A DNA stretch of 64,000 nt, from contig JIBA01000016.1 in the NCBI GenBank assembly GCA_000620545.1, positions 248,001 through 312,000 of the forward strand, written 5' to 3'. Shown piece after piece: positions 8,487 to 17,143 of this stretch. The notes beneath the pieces are model-generated. The model was not told the DNA's origin. It did no database searches and saw nothing but the letters and a program-made list of their open reading frames with translations. The stretch comes from Intrasporangiaceae bacterium URHB0013 (GTDB taxonomy: Bacteria > Actinomycetota > Actinomycetes > Actinomycetales > Dermatophilaceae). Position 1 is the first letter of the stretch. Every line of letters starts with the position of its first letter. A program made the position numbers and the translations under genes.

Positions 8487-10034
8487 GTGCACACGGCATA
8501 CGAGAACGGAACGGGCCCCGCGCGCCCCGCCTGGCGGGCGACACCGCGGCCACCGCTCGTGCGCCAACGGCAGGGCAAGGTCATCGCCGGCGTCGCAGCC
8601 GGGCTCGCCGAGCACCTCGGCGTGCCAGTCGTCGCCGTGCGCGTGGCGCTCGTGCTGACGAGCATCCCGCTCGGCGCGGGGCTGGCCGTCTACGTCTTCC
8701 TCTGGGCCACGATGCGCGAGGTCGGCGACGTCGACCCGGGCGTCGCCGCCGGCCCGAACGGGTCCATGGGCCCGGGAGCCCCGGTCGCCGGGACCGCCGC
8801 AGGCGGCGCTGCCGGGACCACCAGCACGACCACCGGCGTGCGGCACCACGTCGACCTCGCGAGCCTGCGCACGTGGCTGCGCAGCGGCAACCAGGCCGTC
8901 GTCATCACCCTCCTCGGGGTCGGGGCCCTCGCCGTGGCGGGCGCCCTCTGGCTCGGCAGCGCCGGCTTCGACGTGCACGCCGAGGTGATGCTGCCCGTCG
9001 TCGCCATCGTCATCGGGGCCATCTTCTTCTGGTCGCAGCTCGACGACACCGACACCCTCGGCGCGCGCCGACCGGTCCGCTGGATCTGGCTCCTCGTGGG
9101 ACTCGCCCTCACCATTCTCGGGCTCGTCGGGCTGCTCGTCCGCGGAACCAACGTGACCGAGCTGTGGCAGGTTGCTGGCGCCGTGCTCGCCGCACTCGTC
9201 GGCGTCGCCGTGCTGTCGGCTCCGTGGATCCTGCGGCTGTGGAGCAACCTGCGCGTCGAGCAGGCTGCCCGCATCCGCGCCACCGAGCGCGCCGACATCG
9301 CCGCCCACCTGCACGACTCGGTGCTCCAGACCCTGGCCCTCATCCAGCGTCAGTCCGGCGACTCCGCCACCGTGGCGCGGCTCGCGCGAGCCCAGGAGCG
9401 GCAGCTGCGCAGCTACCTGTACGACGAGGACGCCCGTGCCGGCACGCTCGGCGCCGCACTCACCGCGGCGATGGGCGAGGTCGAGGACCTGCACGGCGTC
9501 CCGGTCCAGCTCGTCGTCACCGGCGACCGGCCGATGGACGAGCACCTCGACGCCCTGGTCAAGGCCGTGCGCGAGGCCACGTGGAACGCCGTGCGCCACG
9601 CGAGCCCCCCGGTGAGCACCTACGTCGAGGTCGGGCCCGACGCCGTCGAGGCGTTCGTCCGCGACCACGGCGCGGGCTTCGACCTCGACACCGTGCCCGA
9701 CGACCGCGCCGGAGTCCGCGAGTCGATCATCGGGCGCATGGAGCGCCACGGCGGCACGGCCCGCATCCGCCGGCGCCCCGACGGGACCGAGGTCGAGCTG
9801 CGGCTGCCCGTCAGGCAACCACAGTCGCCCGAGCAGCCCTCGCCCGGCCCGTCCGCCGCCGGCCCCCCGAGCCCCCCGAGCCCCCCGAGCCCCCCGAGCA
9901 CTCCGAGCACTCCGAGCACTCCGAGCAGCACCCCCAGCGGCACTCCGAGCAGCACCCCCAGCGGCACTCCGAGCAGCACTCCCACCGGCACCGTCGCCAC
10001 GCCGGACCCCCAGACCCAGGAGCAGGCTTCATGA
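8487..10034 (+). CDS. PspC-domain sensor histidine kinase (NarL/LiaS type)
   Basis: About 515 residues. A PspC domain opens the protein (QGKVIAGVAAGLAEHLGVPV) and is followed by four to five membrane segments. The HisKA_3 dimerisation box is DIAAHLHDSVLQTLALI with the phospho-His in HLHD. The ATP-binding domain shows the N box (REATWNAVRHA), the G1 box (DHGAGFD) and a G2-like GRMERHGG. The last about 60 residues are a low-complexity Pro/Ser/Thr tail after the kinase fold ends. I prefer GTG at 8487, with GAGGA eight bases upstream; an ATG at 8397 would give a 545-residue form without a clear ribosome site. Its stop overlaps the response regulator start (ATGA). Confidence 0.9.
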   Translation: MHTAYENGTGPARPAWRATPRPPLVRQRQGKVIAGVAAGLAEHLGVPVVAVRVALVLTSIPLGAGLAVYVFLWATMREVGDVDPGVAAGPNGSMGPGAPVAGTAAGGAAGTTSTTTGVRHHVDLASLRTWLRSGNQAVVITLLGVGALAVAGALWLGSAGFDVHAEVMLPVVAIVIGAIFFWSQLDDTDTLGARRPVRWIWLLVGLALTILGLVGLLVRGTNVTELWQVAGAVLAALVGVAVLSAPWILRLWSNLRVEQAARIRATERADIAAHLHDSVLQTLALIQRQSGDSATVARLARAQERQLRSYLYDEDARAGTLGAALTAAMGEVEDLHGVPVQLVVTGDRPMDEHLDALVKAVREATWNAVRHASPPVSTYVEVGPDAVEAFVRDHGAGFDLDTVPDDRAGVRESIIGRMERHGGTARIRRRPDGTEVELRLPVRQPQSPEQPSPGPSAAGPPSPPSPPSPPSTPSTPSTPSSTPSGTPSSTPSGTPSSTPTGTVATPDPQTQEQAS

Positions 10035-10735
10035 CCGACCCGCGGACCATCCGCATCGTCATCGTCGATGACCACCACATGTTCCGCACCGGCGTGCGCG
10101 CCGAGCTCACCTCACTGGCAGCGACGCCACGGGCCGGGGCGTTCACCCTCGAGATCGCCGGCGAGGCAGGAGCGGTCGAGTCGGCGGTGCAGGCCATCAC
10201 CGAGCAGCGCCCCGACGTCGTGCTCCTCGACGTGCACCTGCCGGGCGGCGACGGCCACGGCGGCGCCGACGTCATCCGCGCCTGCGCAGGGGTCCAGTCG
10301 ACGGCCGACGTGCCGGTGCGCTTCCTCGCCCTGTCGGTGTCCGACGCTGCCGAGGACGTCATCGCCGTGATCCGCGCCGGTGCCCGCGGCTACGTCACCA
10401 AGACGATCAGCGCCGAGGAGCTGCTCACCGCGATCGGGCGGGTGGCCGACGGTGACGCCGTCTTCAGCCCGCGCCTCGCCGGCTTCGTCCTCGACGCGTT
10501 CGGTGCGACCGCCGGCGAGGTCGCCGAGATCGACGAGGAGCTCGACCGGCTCTCGGCCCGCGAGCGCGAGGTCATGCGCCTCATCGCCCGCGGCTACCAG
10601 TACAAGGAGGTTGCCAAGGAGCTCTTCATCTCCGTCAAGACCGTCGAGACCCACGTCAGCTCGGTGCTGCGCAAGCTCCAGCTCAGCTCGCGCCACGAGC
10701 TCACGGCGTGGGCCATGGGCCGCCGCCTCCTCTGA
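10031..10735 (+). CDS. LuxR/NarL-family response regulator
   Basis: A 234-residue two-domain regulator. The receiver domain has the acidic pair in IVIVDDHHMFRTGV, the phospho-acceptor Asp in VVLLDVHLPGGDGHGG, and the conserved Lys in GYVTKTISAEELL. The C-terminal LuxR HTH reads LSAREREVMRLIARG ... VKTVETHVSSVLRKL. It is coupled by a 4-bp overlap to the PspC kinase, which is therefore its partner. By analogy with LiaR it probably activates the two membrane protein genes divergently transcribed from the kinase; this is inferred from context. Confidence 0.95.
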   Translation: MTDPRTIRIVIVDDHHMFRTGVRAELTSLAATPRAGAFTLEIAGEAGAVESAVQAITEQRPDVVLLDVHLPGGDGHGGADVIRACAGVQSTADVPVRFLALSVSDAAEDVIAVIRAGARGYVTKTISAEELLTAIGRVADGDAVFSPRLAGFVLDAFGATAGEVAEIDEELDRLSAREREVMRLIARGYQYKEVAKELFISVKTVETHVSSVLRKLQLSSRHELTAWAMGRRLL

Positions 10736-10840
10736 GCCGGGCCGGCGGGTGGTCGTTGGTGTGGTCACCACGACGCGACGCCGGTGGCACGTCGCCGTCG
10801 CCCACGGCATACGCACCAAGGGTCGTCGGTCTGCGGCCGG

Positions 10841-11671
10841 TCAGTCGGCGTCGGCGACGAAGCGGCGCAGGGCGGTCACGATGATGTCGGGTGCGTCGGT
10901 GTGCACCCAGTGCCCGGCGCCCTTGATCGTGAAGAGCCGCGTCCGCGGGAAGTGGCGGCGCATCCGCTCGCCGTCCTCGCGCTTGACGTAGCGCGAGTCG
11001 CCGCCGGCGACCCAGAGCACGGGGCCGTCGTATGCCGGCAGCTCGTCGACCGCGTCCGGCCAGTCCGCGATGCGCGAGTCCACCCCGAGCGCCGCGTCGC
11101 GGGCGACGAGGTCGAGGTTGACCTGCCAGCGCCATGACTGCCCGTCCCGCCGGAGGTTCTGCAGGAGGAACGCCTTGACGCCCGGGTCCGGCTCGGTGAA
11201 GCGCGCCTCGGCGTCGCCGCGGCTCGTCAGCTCGCCGAGCGGCAGGCCCTGCATCTCGCGGATGTAGCCCTCGAACCGCTCGAGCGAGCCGTAGCCCTTG
11301 GGCGCGATGTCGACGACGACGAGCCGGTTGACGCGCCCGGGATGGCGCAGGGCGAGCACCATGGCGACCTTGCCGCCGAGGGAGTGTCCGACGACGGCCC
11401 ACCGCTCCCCCGGAGCTACCGATCGCAGCGTCGCCGCCACGGCGTCGGCGTAGGCGTCGAGCGAGAACTCCTGTGACCACGGCGACCGGCCGTGGTCCGG
11501 GAGGTCGACGAGCAGGCAGCGTGCCTCCGTGCCGTCCGCGCCGCTGACCGCCTTGGCGATCTGGTTCCAGTTGCGACCCTGGCCGAAAAGACCGTGCAGG
11601 AAGGCGATCCGGGGCCCGGCGGCGCCCACGGACAGGGTGTTGAGCGAGGCCTGCTGGGGAGCCGAGGTCAT
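10841..11671 (-). CDS. Alpha/beta hydrolase (YbfF/EphB-like)
   Basis: A 276-residue alpha/beta hydrolase. Visible are the oxyanion region (FLHGLFGQGRNW), the nucleophile elbow GHSLGG, the acid region near LWVAGGDSRYV, and the catalytic His in GAGHWVHTDAP. Substrate unknown; YbfF-type esterases with this HGLFG signature act on short acyl esters. ATG at 11671 gives the normal N-terminus. It stands alone, convergent with the response regulator gene. Confidence 0.9.
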   Translation of the reverse strand: MTSAPQQASLNTLSVGAAGPRIAFLHGLFGQGRNWNQIAKAVSGADGTEARCLLVDLPDHGRSPWSQEFSLDAYADAVAATLRSVAPGERWAVVGHSLGGKVAMVLALRHPGRVNRLVVVDIAPKGYGSLERFEGYIREMQGLPLGELTSRGDAEARFTEPDPGVKAFLLQNLRRDGQSWRWQVNLDLVARDAALGVDSRIADWPDAVDELPAYDGPVLWVAGGDSRYVKREDGERMRRHFPRTRLFTIKGAGHWVHTDAPDIIVTALRRFVADAD

Positions 11672-11715
11672 GACCGCGAGCCTACGCGGCGGGCCACCTC
11701 ACACCCCACCCAACC

Positions 11716-11838
11716 GGCCGTGAGGGCCGCGCGGCGGCGCTCGTGGCCGACCTCACGGCCTTGCCCGAGGGCCGTGAGCCAGCTGTAACCGCGCTGTCAC
11801 GGCCGGCCCGGCGCCCTGCAACACCGGCTTCCTAGCGT
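11716..11838 (+). promoter_or_regulatory. Control region of the nitrate operon with GlnR-like half-sites
   Basis: Between the hydrolase and the nitrate transporter. GTGAG (11774-11778), GTAAC (11785-11789) and GTCAC (11796-11800) are spaced exactly 11 bp start to start, the spacing of actinobacterial GlnR boxes (GTnAC-n6-GAAAC type). Upstream, GGCCGTGAGG at 11716-11725 and CCTCACGGCC at 11751-11760 form a 10-bp inverted repeat. A possible -10, TAGCGT, lies at 11833-11838. GlnR control of nitrate assimilation is well known in actinobacteria; its action here is inferred. Confidence 0.5.
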
Positions 11839-11913
11839 GGGCGTCACGCTCTCGCAGCGGCCCCACCAGCGCGCCCCCCACCCCGCTCGGCTCGAGCAGC
11901 CCAGGAGGAACCC

Positions 11914-13389
11914 GTGAGCACGACCACCGGAAGCACGACCGACAGCACGACCGGCAGCGCCGCCGGGTCCCCGACCCTCGCAGCCGCCACCGGGCGTCCC
12001 GGCCGTCTTCGTCGGCTCACCGCCCCGCGCCAACGGGTCATCCGTGACTGGGACCCCGAGGACGTCGCGGCCTGGGAGACCGGCAACAAGGACGTCGCGC
12101 GTCGCAACCTCGTCTGGTCGGTCGCGACCGAGCACGTCGGATTCTCCATCTGGTCGATCTGGTCGGTCATGGTCCTCTTCATGCCGCAAGCGGTCTACGG
12201 CTTCACGGCGGCCGACAAGTTCTTCCTCGTGGCCGTCCCGACGCTCGTCGGCGCCGTGCTGCGGGTGCCCTACACGATGGCGACGGCCTACTTCGGTGGT
12301 CGCAACTGGGCCATCGTCAGCGGTTTCGCCCTGCTCGTGCCGACGGTGCTGACGTGGTGGCTCATGGTCAACCCGGGCCACTCCCTCACCACGTTCCTGC
12401 TGGTCGCCGGCCTCGCCGGCCTCGGCGGTGGCAACTTCGCCTCGTCGATGACGAACATCAACGCCTTCTACCCGCAGCGGATGAAGGGCTGGGCCCTCGG
12501 GCTCAACGCCGGTGGCGGCAACATCGGTGTCCCCGTCGTCCAGCTCGTCGGGCTGCTCGTCATCGCGACGCTCGGCAACCGCCGCCCCGAGGTCGTCTGC
12601 GCCGTGTACCTCGTCCTGCTCGCCGCCGCGAGCATCGGCGCCGCGGTCTTCATGGACAACCTCGACCACCAGACGGCCAACCCCAAGGCGATGCTCGAGG
12701 TGCTGCGGCACACGGACGCCTGGGTCATCTCGCTGCTCTACATCGGCACGTTCGGCTCCTTCATCGGCTTCGGCTTCGCCTTCGGGCAGGTGCTCAACCA
12801 GACGTTCCTCGCCGGGATGACCGGGGGCGCTGCGCCGACACCGTCCCAGACCACGGCCGCGAGCCTCCACGCGGCCCAGATCGCCTTCGTCGGACCGCTG
12901 CTCGGCTCGGTCAGCCGCGTGTGGGGCGGCCGGCTCGCCGACCGCCGCGGCGGCGCCACCGTGACGCTGTGGACGTTCGTCGGCCTCGCTCTCGCCGGCG
13001 TCCTGTTGACGCTCGCCGCGCGCTCCGACGACGTGTCCGCCGGGGCCGCGACCGGCCTGCAGCTCGCGGGCCTCATCGGCGGTTTCGTGCTCCTCTTCGT
13101 CCTGTCCGGCATCGGCAACGGCTCGGTCTACAAGATGATCCCGGCCCTCTTCGAGGCCAAGTCCGTGTCGATCCCCGGTCCCGCGGTCGAGCGCACCGCG
13201 TGGTCGCGGTCGATGGCTGGTGCCCTCATCGGCATCGCCGGTGCCATCGGAGCCCTCGGCGGCGTCCTCATCAACCTCGGGCTGCGCGCCTCCTACCAGG
13301 GCGCCAGCCACTCGGCCACGGCCGCGTTCGTCGCCTTCACCCTCTTCTACGTCGGCGCGGCCGCCCTCACCAAGGTGCGCTACCGGTGA
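11914..13389 (+). CDS. narK: MFS nitrate/nitrite transporter (NarK/NasA type)
   Basis: A 491-residue major facilitator protein with about twelve membrane segments. Nitrate-porter signatures are visible: a glycine-rich stretch AGLGGGNFASSMTNINAFYP and GLNAGGGNIGVPVVQL in the N-half, and FVLSGIGNGSVYKMIP in the C-half. The N-terminal 40 residues are Thr/Ser/Gly-rich and cytoplasmic. GTG at 11914 follows AGGAGG six bases away. It is first in a tight operon with the nitrate and nitrite reductases, so nitrate uptake (and perhaps nitrite export) for assimilation is the clear role. Confidence 0.93.
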   Translation: MSTTTGSTTDSTTGSAAGSPTLAAATGRPGRLRRLTAPRQRVIRDWDPEDVAAWETGNKDVARRNLVWSVATEHVGFSIWSIWSVMVLFMPQAVYGFTAADKFFLVAVPTLVGAVLRVPYTMATAYFGGRNWAIVSGFALLVPTVLTWWLMVNPGHSLTTFLLVAGLAGLGGGNFASSMTNINAFYPQRMKGWALGLNAGGGNIGVPVVQLVGLLVIATLGNRRPEVVCAVYLVLLAAASIGAAVFMDNLDHQTANPKAMLEVLRHTDAWVISLLYIGTFGSFIGFGFAFGQVLNQTFLAGMTGGAAPTPSQTTAASLHAAQIAFVGPLLGSVSRVWGGRLADRRGGATVTLWTFVGLALAGVLLTLAARSDDVSAGAATGLQLAGLIGGFVLLFVLSGIGNGSVYKMIPALFEAKSVSIPGPAVERTAWSRSMAGALIGIAGAIGALGGVLINLGLRASYQGASHSATAAFVAFTLFYVGAAALTKVRYR

Positions 13390-15578
13390 TGACCACCGAC
13401 CTGATGGAGTCAGGGAACGGCGAACTGGGAACGTGCGTCGACGTCCACTCGCGCACGTCCCGTGCGCTCGAAGCGGATGCACCCTCCGAGCGGGCGGGCG
13501 TCGCGACCCACTGCGCCTACTGCGGGCTCCAGTGCGCCATGACGCTGACCGGAAGCACAACCACCGACCTCGCGGTGGCGCCCCGGCGGTTCCCGACGAA
13601 CCGCGGCGGCCTCTGCCAGAAGGGGTGGACGAGCGCCGAGCTGCTGCGCGCGCCGGGGCGCCTGACGACCCCGCTCGTGCGGAGGGACGGTGAGCTGGTG
13701 CCCGCGTCGTGGGACGACGCCCTCGGCATCGTGGCCGACGCCATCGTGAGGACGCAGACGGCATACGGCCGGGACGCCGTGGCGGTGTTCGGCGGCGGGG
13801 GGCTGACGAACGAGAAGGCATACCAGCTGGGCAAGTTCGCGCGCGTGGCGCTCCGAACGAGCCAGATCGACTACAACGGCCGCTGGTGCATGAGCTCCGC
13901 AGCCGCTGCGGGCATCCGCTCGTTCGGCCTCGACCGCGGGCTCCCCTTCCCGGTCACCGACATCGGGTCGGCGCACGCGGTGCTGCTGCTCGGAGCCAAC
14001 CCCGCCGAGACGATGCCGCCCTTCCTGACGCACCTCGTCCGCGCCGCCGAGGCCGGCGGCCTCATGGTGGCTGACCCGCGCCTGACGCCGACCGCCGCCA
14101 AGGCGGTGGACGGCGGCGGACTCCACCTGCAGCTGCGCCCCGGCAGCGACGCCGCGCTGGCCCTCGGCATGCTCCACCTCGCCGTCACCGAGGGGTATGC
14201 GGACCGTCACTTCATCGCCGAGCGCACCTCGGGCTTCGACGACCTGTGGCCGATCGCCGCACAGTGGCTGCCCGAGCGCGTCGAGCGCGTCACGGGCGTC
14301 GCCGTGACGACGATGCGCGCTGCCGTCGCGGCGCTGGCCCGGGCGCGCGACACCGAGCGCGGCGCCTACATCCTCTCGGCTCGCGGCACCGAACAGCACG
14401 CGACCGGCACCGACACGGTCTCGGCGTGCATCGGGCTCGCCCTCGCCCTGGGGCTGCCCGGCAACCCCGGCACCGGCTACGGCACCATCACGGGCCAGGG
14501 CAACGGACAAGGCGGTCGGGAGCACGGCCAGAAGGCGGACCAGCTGCCCGGCTACCGCAAGATCGACGACCCAGCGGCTCGTGCCCACGTCGCGGCCGTC
14601 TGGGGCGTCGACCCCGCAGACCTGCCCGGCCCCGGGCGCAGCGCCTTCGAGCTGTTGTCGGCCCTGGGCACCGACGGTGGACCTCGGGTGCTGATGGTCC
14701 ACGGGAGCAACCCCGTCGTGTCAGCGCCCGACGCACGTGTCGTCAGCGAGCGCCTCACGGCCCTCGACCTGCTCATCGTGTCGGACTTCGTCCTGTCCGA
14801 GACCGCCGCCGTCGCCGACGTCGTGCTGCCCGTCCTCCAGTGGGCCGAGGAGGAGGGCACGCTCACCAACCTCGAGGGACGGGTCCTGCGCCGGCGCCGA
14901 GCACTCACCGCGCCCGTCGGATGCCGGAGCGAACTCGAGATCTGGAGCGAGCTCGCAGGCCGGATAGGGTGCAGCACAGACTTCCCCACCGACCCACGGA
15001 CCGTCTTCGACGAGCTGCGGCGTGCGTCGGCCGGCGGACCGGCCGACTACTCAGCGGTGACGTGGGAGCGGCTCGATGCGGGCGAGAGCCTGCACTGGCC
15101 GTGCAGCACCGAGCGCCCCCAGGGCACGCCTCGGCTGTTCCTCGACGCCTTCGCCACTCCCGACGGGCTGGCCCGGTTCGTGCCGGTCGACCACGTCGGT
15201 CCTGCGGAGGCAGACGACGCGGAGTTTCCCCTCGTCGCCACGACGGGCCGGGTGCTCCAGCACTACCAGTCCGGCGCCCAGACACGCCTCGTCGCTGAGC
15301 TCTGCGCCTCCGCCGGCGAGATGTTCGTCCAGGTGCACCCCGACACCGCCTCGGCCGTTGGACTCGGGGAGGGCGACCTGGCCGACGTCGTCAGCCGTCG
15401 CGGACGCACCCGCGCCGCCGTCCGCGTCGACGAGGACATGCGCGCCGACGTCGTCTTCCTCCCGTTTCACTGGGGCGGAGAAGCGCGGGCGAACTCCCTG
15501 ACGCACGCCGCCCTCGACCCGACCAGCCGCATGCCGGAGTTCAAGGCGTGCGCCGTCCGCCTGGAGGCCATCGCATGA
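13389..15578 (+). CDS. nasA: Assimilatory nitrate reductase catalytic subunit (molybdopterin)
   Basis: A 729-residue molybdopterin oxidoreductase. The N-terminal [4Fe-4S] motif is C42-x2-C45-x3-C49 ... C76. RWCMSS places Cys167 as the likely molybdenum ligand, the Nas/Nap type rather than the Asp of NarG. The cofactor-binding domains follow (LLGANPAET, VADPRLTPTA) and the C-terminal dinucleotide-binding domain contains TTGRVLQHYQSGAQTR. No Tat signal, so cytoplasmic. ATG at 13389 shares one base with the transporter stop. It reduces nitrate to nitrite, with electrons probably supplied by the next gene product. Confidence 0.93.
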   Translation: MTTDLMESGNGELGTCVDVHSRTSRALEADAPSERAGVATHCAYCGLQCAMTLTGSTTTDLAVAPRRFPTNRGGLCQKGWTSAELLRAPGRLTTPLVRRDGELVPASWDDALGIVADAIVRTQTAYGRDAVAVFGGGGLTNEKAYQLGKFARVALRTSQIDYNGRWCMSSAAAAGIRSFGLDRGLPFPVTDIGSAHAVLLLGANPAETMPPFLTHLVRAAEAGGLMVADPRLTPTAAKAVDGGGLHLQLRPGSDAALALGMLHLAVTEGYADRHFIAERTSGFDDLWPIAAQWLPERVERVTGVAVTTMRAAVAALARARDTERGAYILSARGTEQHATGTDTVSACIGLALALGLPGNPGTGYGTITGQGNGQGGREHGQKADQLPGYRKIDDPAARAHVAAVWGVDPADLPGPGRSAFELLSALGTDGGPRVLMVHGSNPVVSAPDARVVSERLTALDLLIVSDFVLSETAAVADVVLPVLQWAEEEGTLTNLEGRVLRRRRALTAPVGCRSELEIWSELAGRIGCSTDFPTDPRTVFDELRRASAGGPADYSAVTWERLDAGESLHWPCSTERPQGTPRLFLDAFATPDGLARFVPVDHVGPAEADDAEFPLVATTGRVLQHYQSGAQTRLVAELCASAGEMFVQVHPDTASAVGLGEGDLADVVSRRGRTRAAVRVDEDMRADVVFLPFHWGGEARANSLTHAALDPTSRMPEFKACAVRLEAIA

Positions 15579-17143
15579 CTCGCACTCGCCGGCACGTCCT
15601 CGTCGTCGGCAACGGTATGGCCGGTGCCCGGCTCGCTGAGGAGATCCGCCAGCGCGACCCCGAGGCAGCCCGCTTCGCCGTCACGGTCGTCGGGGAGGAG
15701 CCGCACCCCGCCTACAACCGCGTGCTGCTCTCGACCGTCGTCGCCGGCGGCATCACGCCGCGCGACACCCGCCTCAAGCCCGGCGGCTGGTGGGCCGCCC
15801 GCCACATCGACGTCGTCACCGGTACCCGGGTGACGTCCGTCGACGTCGACGCGCACACCGCGACGCTGGGCACCGACGGCACCGGACGCACCGGACGCAC
15901 CGAGCGCATCGTCGCCTGGGACGAGCTCGTCCTCGCGACCGGCAGCACGAGCTTCGTCCCACCGACCGACGGCTTGTATGCCGGCGCACCCCGTCCCGGT
16001 GCCGTGCTGGCCGACGGGGTCGTCGCCTTCCGCACCGTCGACGACTGCGGCCGCATCGTCGAGGCAGCGGGGTCCGCCTCCACCGCAGTCGTGATCGGCG
16101 GCGGGCTGCTCGGACTCGAGGCGGCCCGCGGCCTGCTCGCTCGCGGCGTGGACGTCACCGTCGTTCACCCGCAGGACTTCCCGATGGACCGCCAGCTCGA
16201 CGCCGACGGGGGCGCCGTGCTCTCCCGTGTCGTCCGTGGCATCGGCGCACGCCTGGTCCTCGGACGCTTCGTGGCTGCTCGGCATGCACGAACCGACAGC
16301 GTCCCCGCCCACGTCGTCCTCGACGACGGCACGAGCCTCGCCGCCGACCTCGTCGTCGTCGCGACCGGCGTCCGCCCTCGCACCGACCTCGCCGTCGCGA
16401 TCGGCCTCGATGTCGCCCGCGGCGTCGTCGTCGACGACCGCCTGGCGACCTCGGTCCCCCACGTCCACGCGATCGGCGAGTGCGCCGAGCACCGGGGCGA
16501 GGTGCCCGGGCTCGTCCAGCCGGGGTGGGACCAGGCACGGGTCCTCGCCGACGTGCTCACCGGTTCCGACCCGCGCGCCGTCTACGAGGGCACGAGCGTC
16601 CTGACCCGGCTCAAGGCCCCTGACATCGACCTGGCGAGCATGGGCACCGTCGACGTCGACGTTCACGACCCCGGGCACGAGGTGCTCGCCTTCACCGACC
16701 CGAGCCGCGGCCGCTACGCCAAGCTCGTGCTGCGCCACGACCGCCTCGTCGGCGCGATCCTGCTCGGGGTCGGCGACGCCGCCGGCGCCCTGACCCAGCT
16801 CTACGACACCGGCTCGGTCGCTCCACGGGATCGCCTGTCACTCATGCTCGGTCGCGCCATCTCCCGCTCGGGGACCACCGAGGGCGTCAACCTCGCCGAG
16901 ATGCCCGGAACGGCCGTCATCTGCCGGTGCAACACCGTGACGAAGTCCGCGATCGTCGGTGCCTTCCGGTCCGGCGCCGACACGGTCGGCGCGGTCGCCG
17001 ATGCCACGCGGGCCACGACCGGATGCGGCTCGTGCAAGAGCGCCGTCGACGGCCTCTGCTCCTGGCTGCGCTCGGCCGAGCCCACCAGCCCCACCCCCGC
17101 ACCCGTGCCGGCACCCGCCGCCCTGACCGAAGGAGCTGCCTGA
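15575..17143 (+). CDS. FAD-dependent oxidoreductase with BFD-type [2Fe-2S] domain, nitrate reductase electron transfer
   Basis: A 522-residue protein. Residues 1-300 are a pyridine nucleotide-disulfide oxidoreductase: FAD motif VLVVGNGMAGARLAE at the N-terminus, ATGS, then NAD motif VIGGGLLGLEAA, and VVATGVRPRTDLA. The C-terminus carries a BFD-like [2Fe-2S] site, C450-x-C452 and C484-x2-C487. The layout equals the N-terminal half of NirB and of NasB/NasC-type subunits. It lies between nasA and nirB, overlaps nasA by ATGA and touches nirB, so it is most likely the NAD(P)H-to-nitrate-reductase electron carrier. It lacks the sulfite/nitrite reductase domains. Confidence 0.9.
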   Translation: MTRTRRHVLVVGNGMAGARLAEEIRQRDPEAARFAVTVVGEEPHPAYNRVLLSTVVAGGITPRDTRLKPGGWWAARHIDVVTGTRVTSVDVDAHTATLGTDGTGRTGRTERIVAWDELVLATGSTSFVPPTDGLYAGAPRPGAVLADGVVAFRTVDDCGRIVEAAGSASTAVVIGGGLLGLEAARGLLARGVDVTVVHPQDFPMDRQLDADGGAVLSRVVRGIGARLVLGRFVAARHARTDSVPAHVVLDDGTSLAADLVVVATGVRPRTDLAVAIGLDVARGVVVDDRLATSVPHVHAIGECAEHRGEVPGLVQPGWDQARVLADVLTGSDPRAVYEGTSVLTRLKAPDIDLASMGTVDVDVHDPGHEVLAFTDPSRGRYAKLVLRHDRLVGAILLGVGDAAGALTQLYDTGSVAPRDRLSLMLGRAISRSGTTEGVNLAEMPGTAVICRCNTVTKSAIVGAFRSGADTVGAVADATRATTGCGSCKSAVDGLCSWLRSAEPTSPTPAPVPAPAALTEGAA

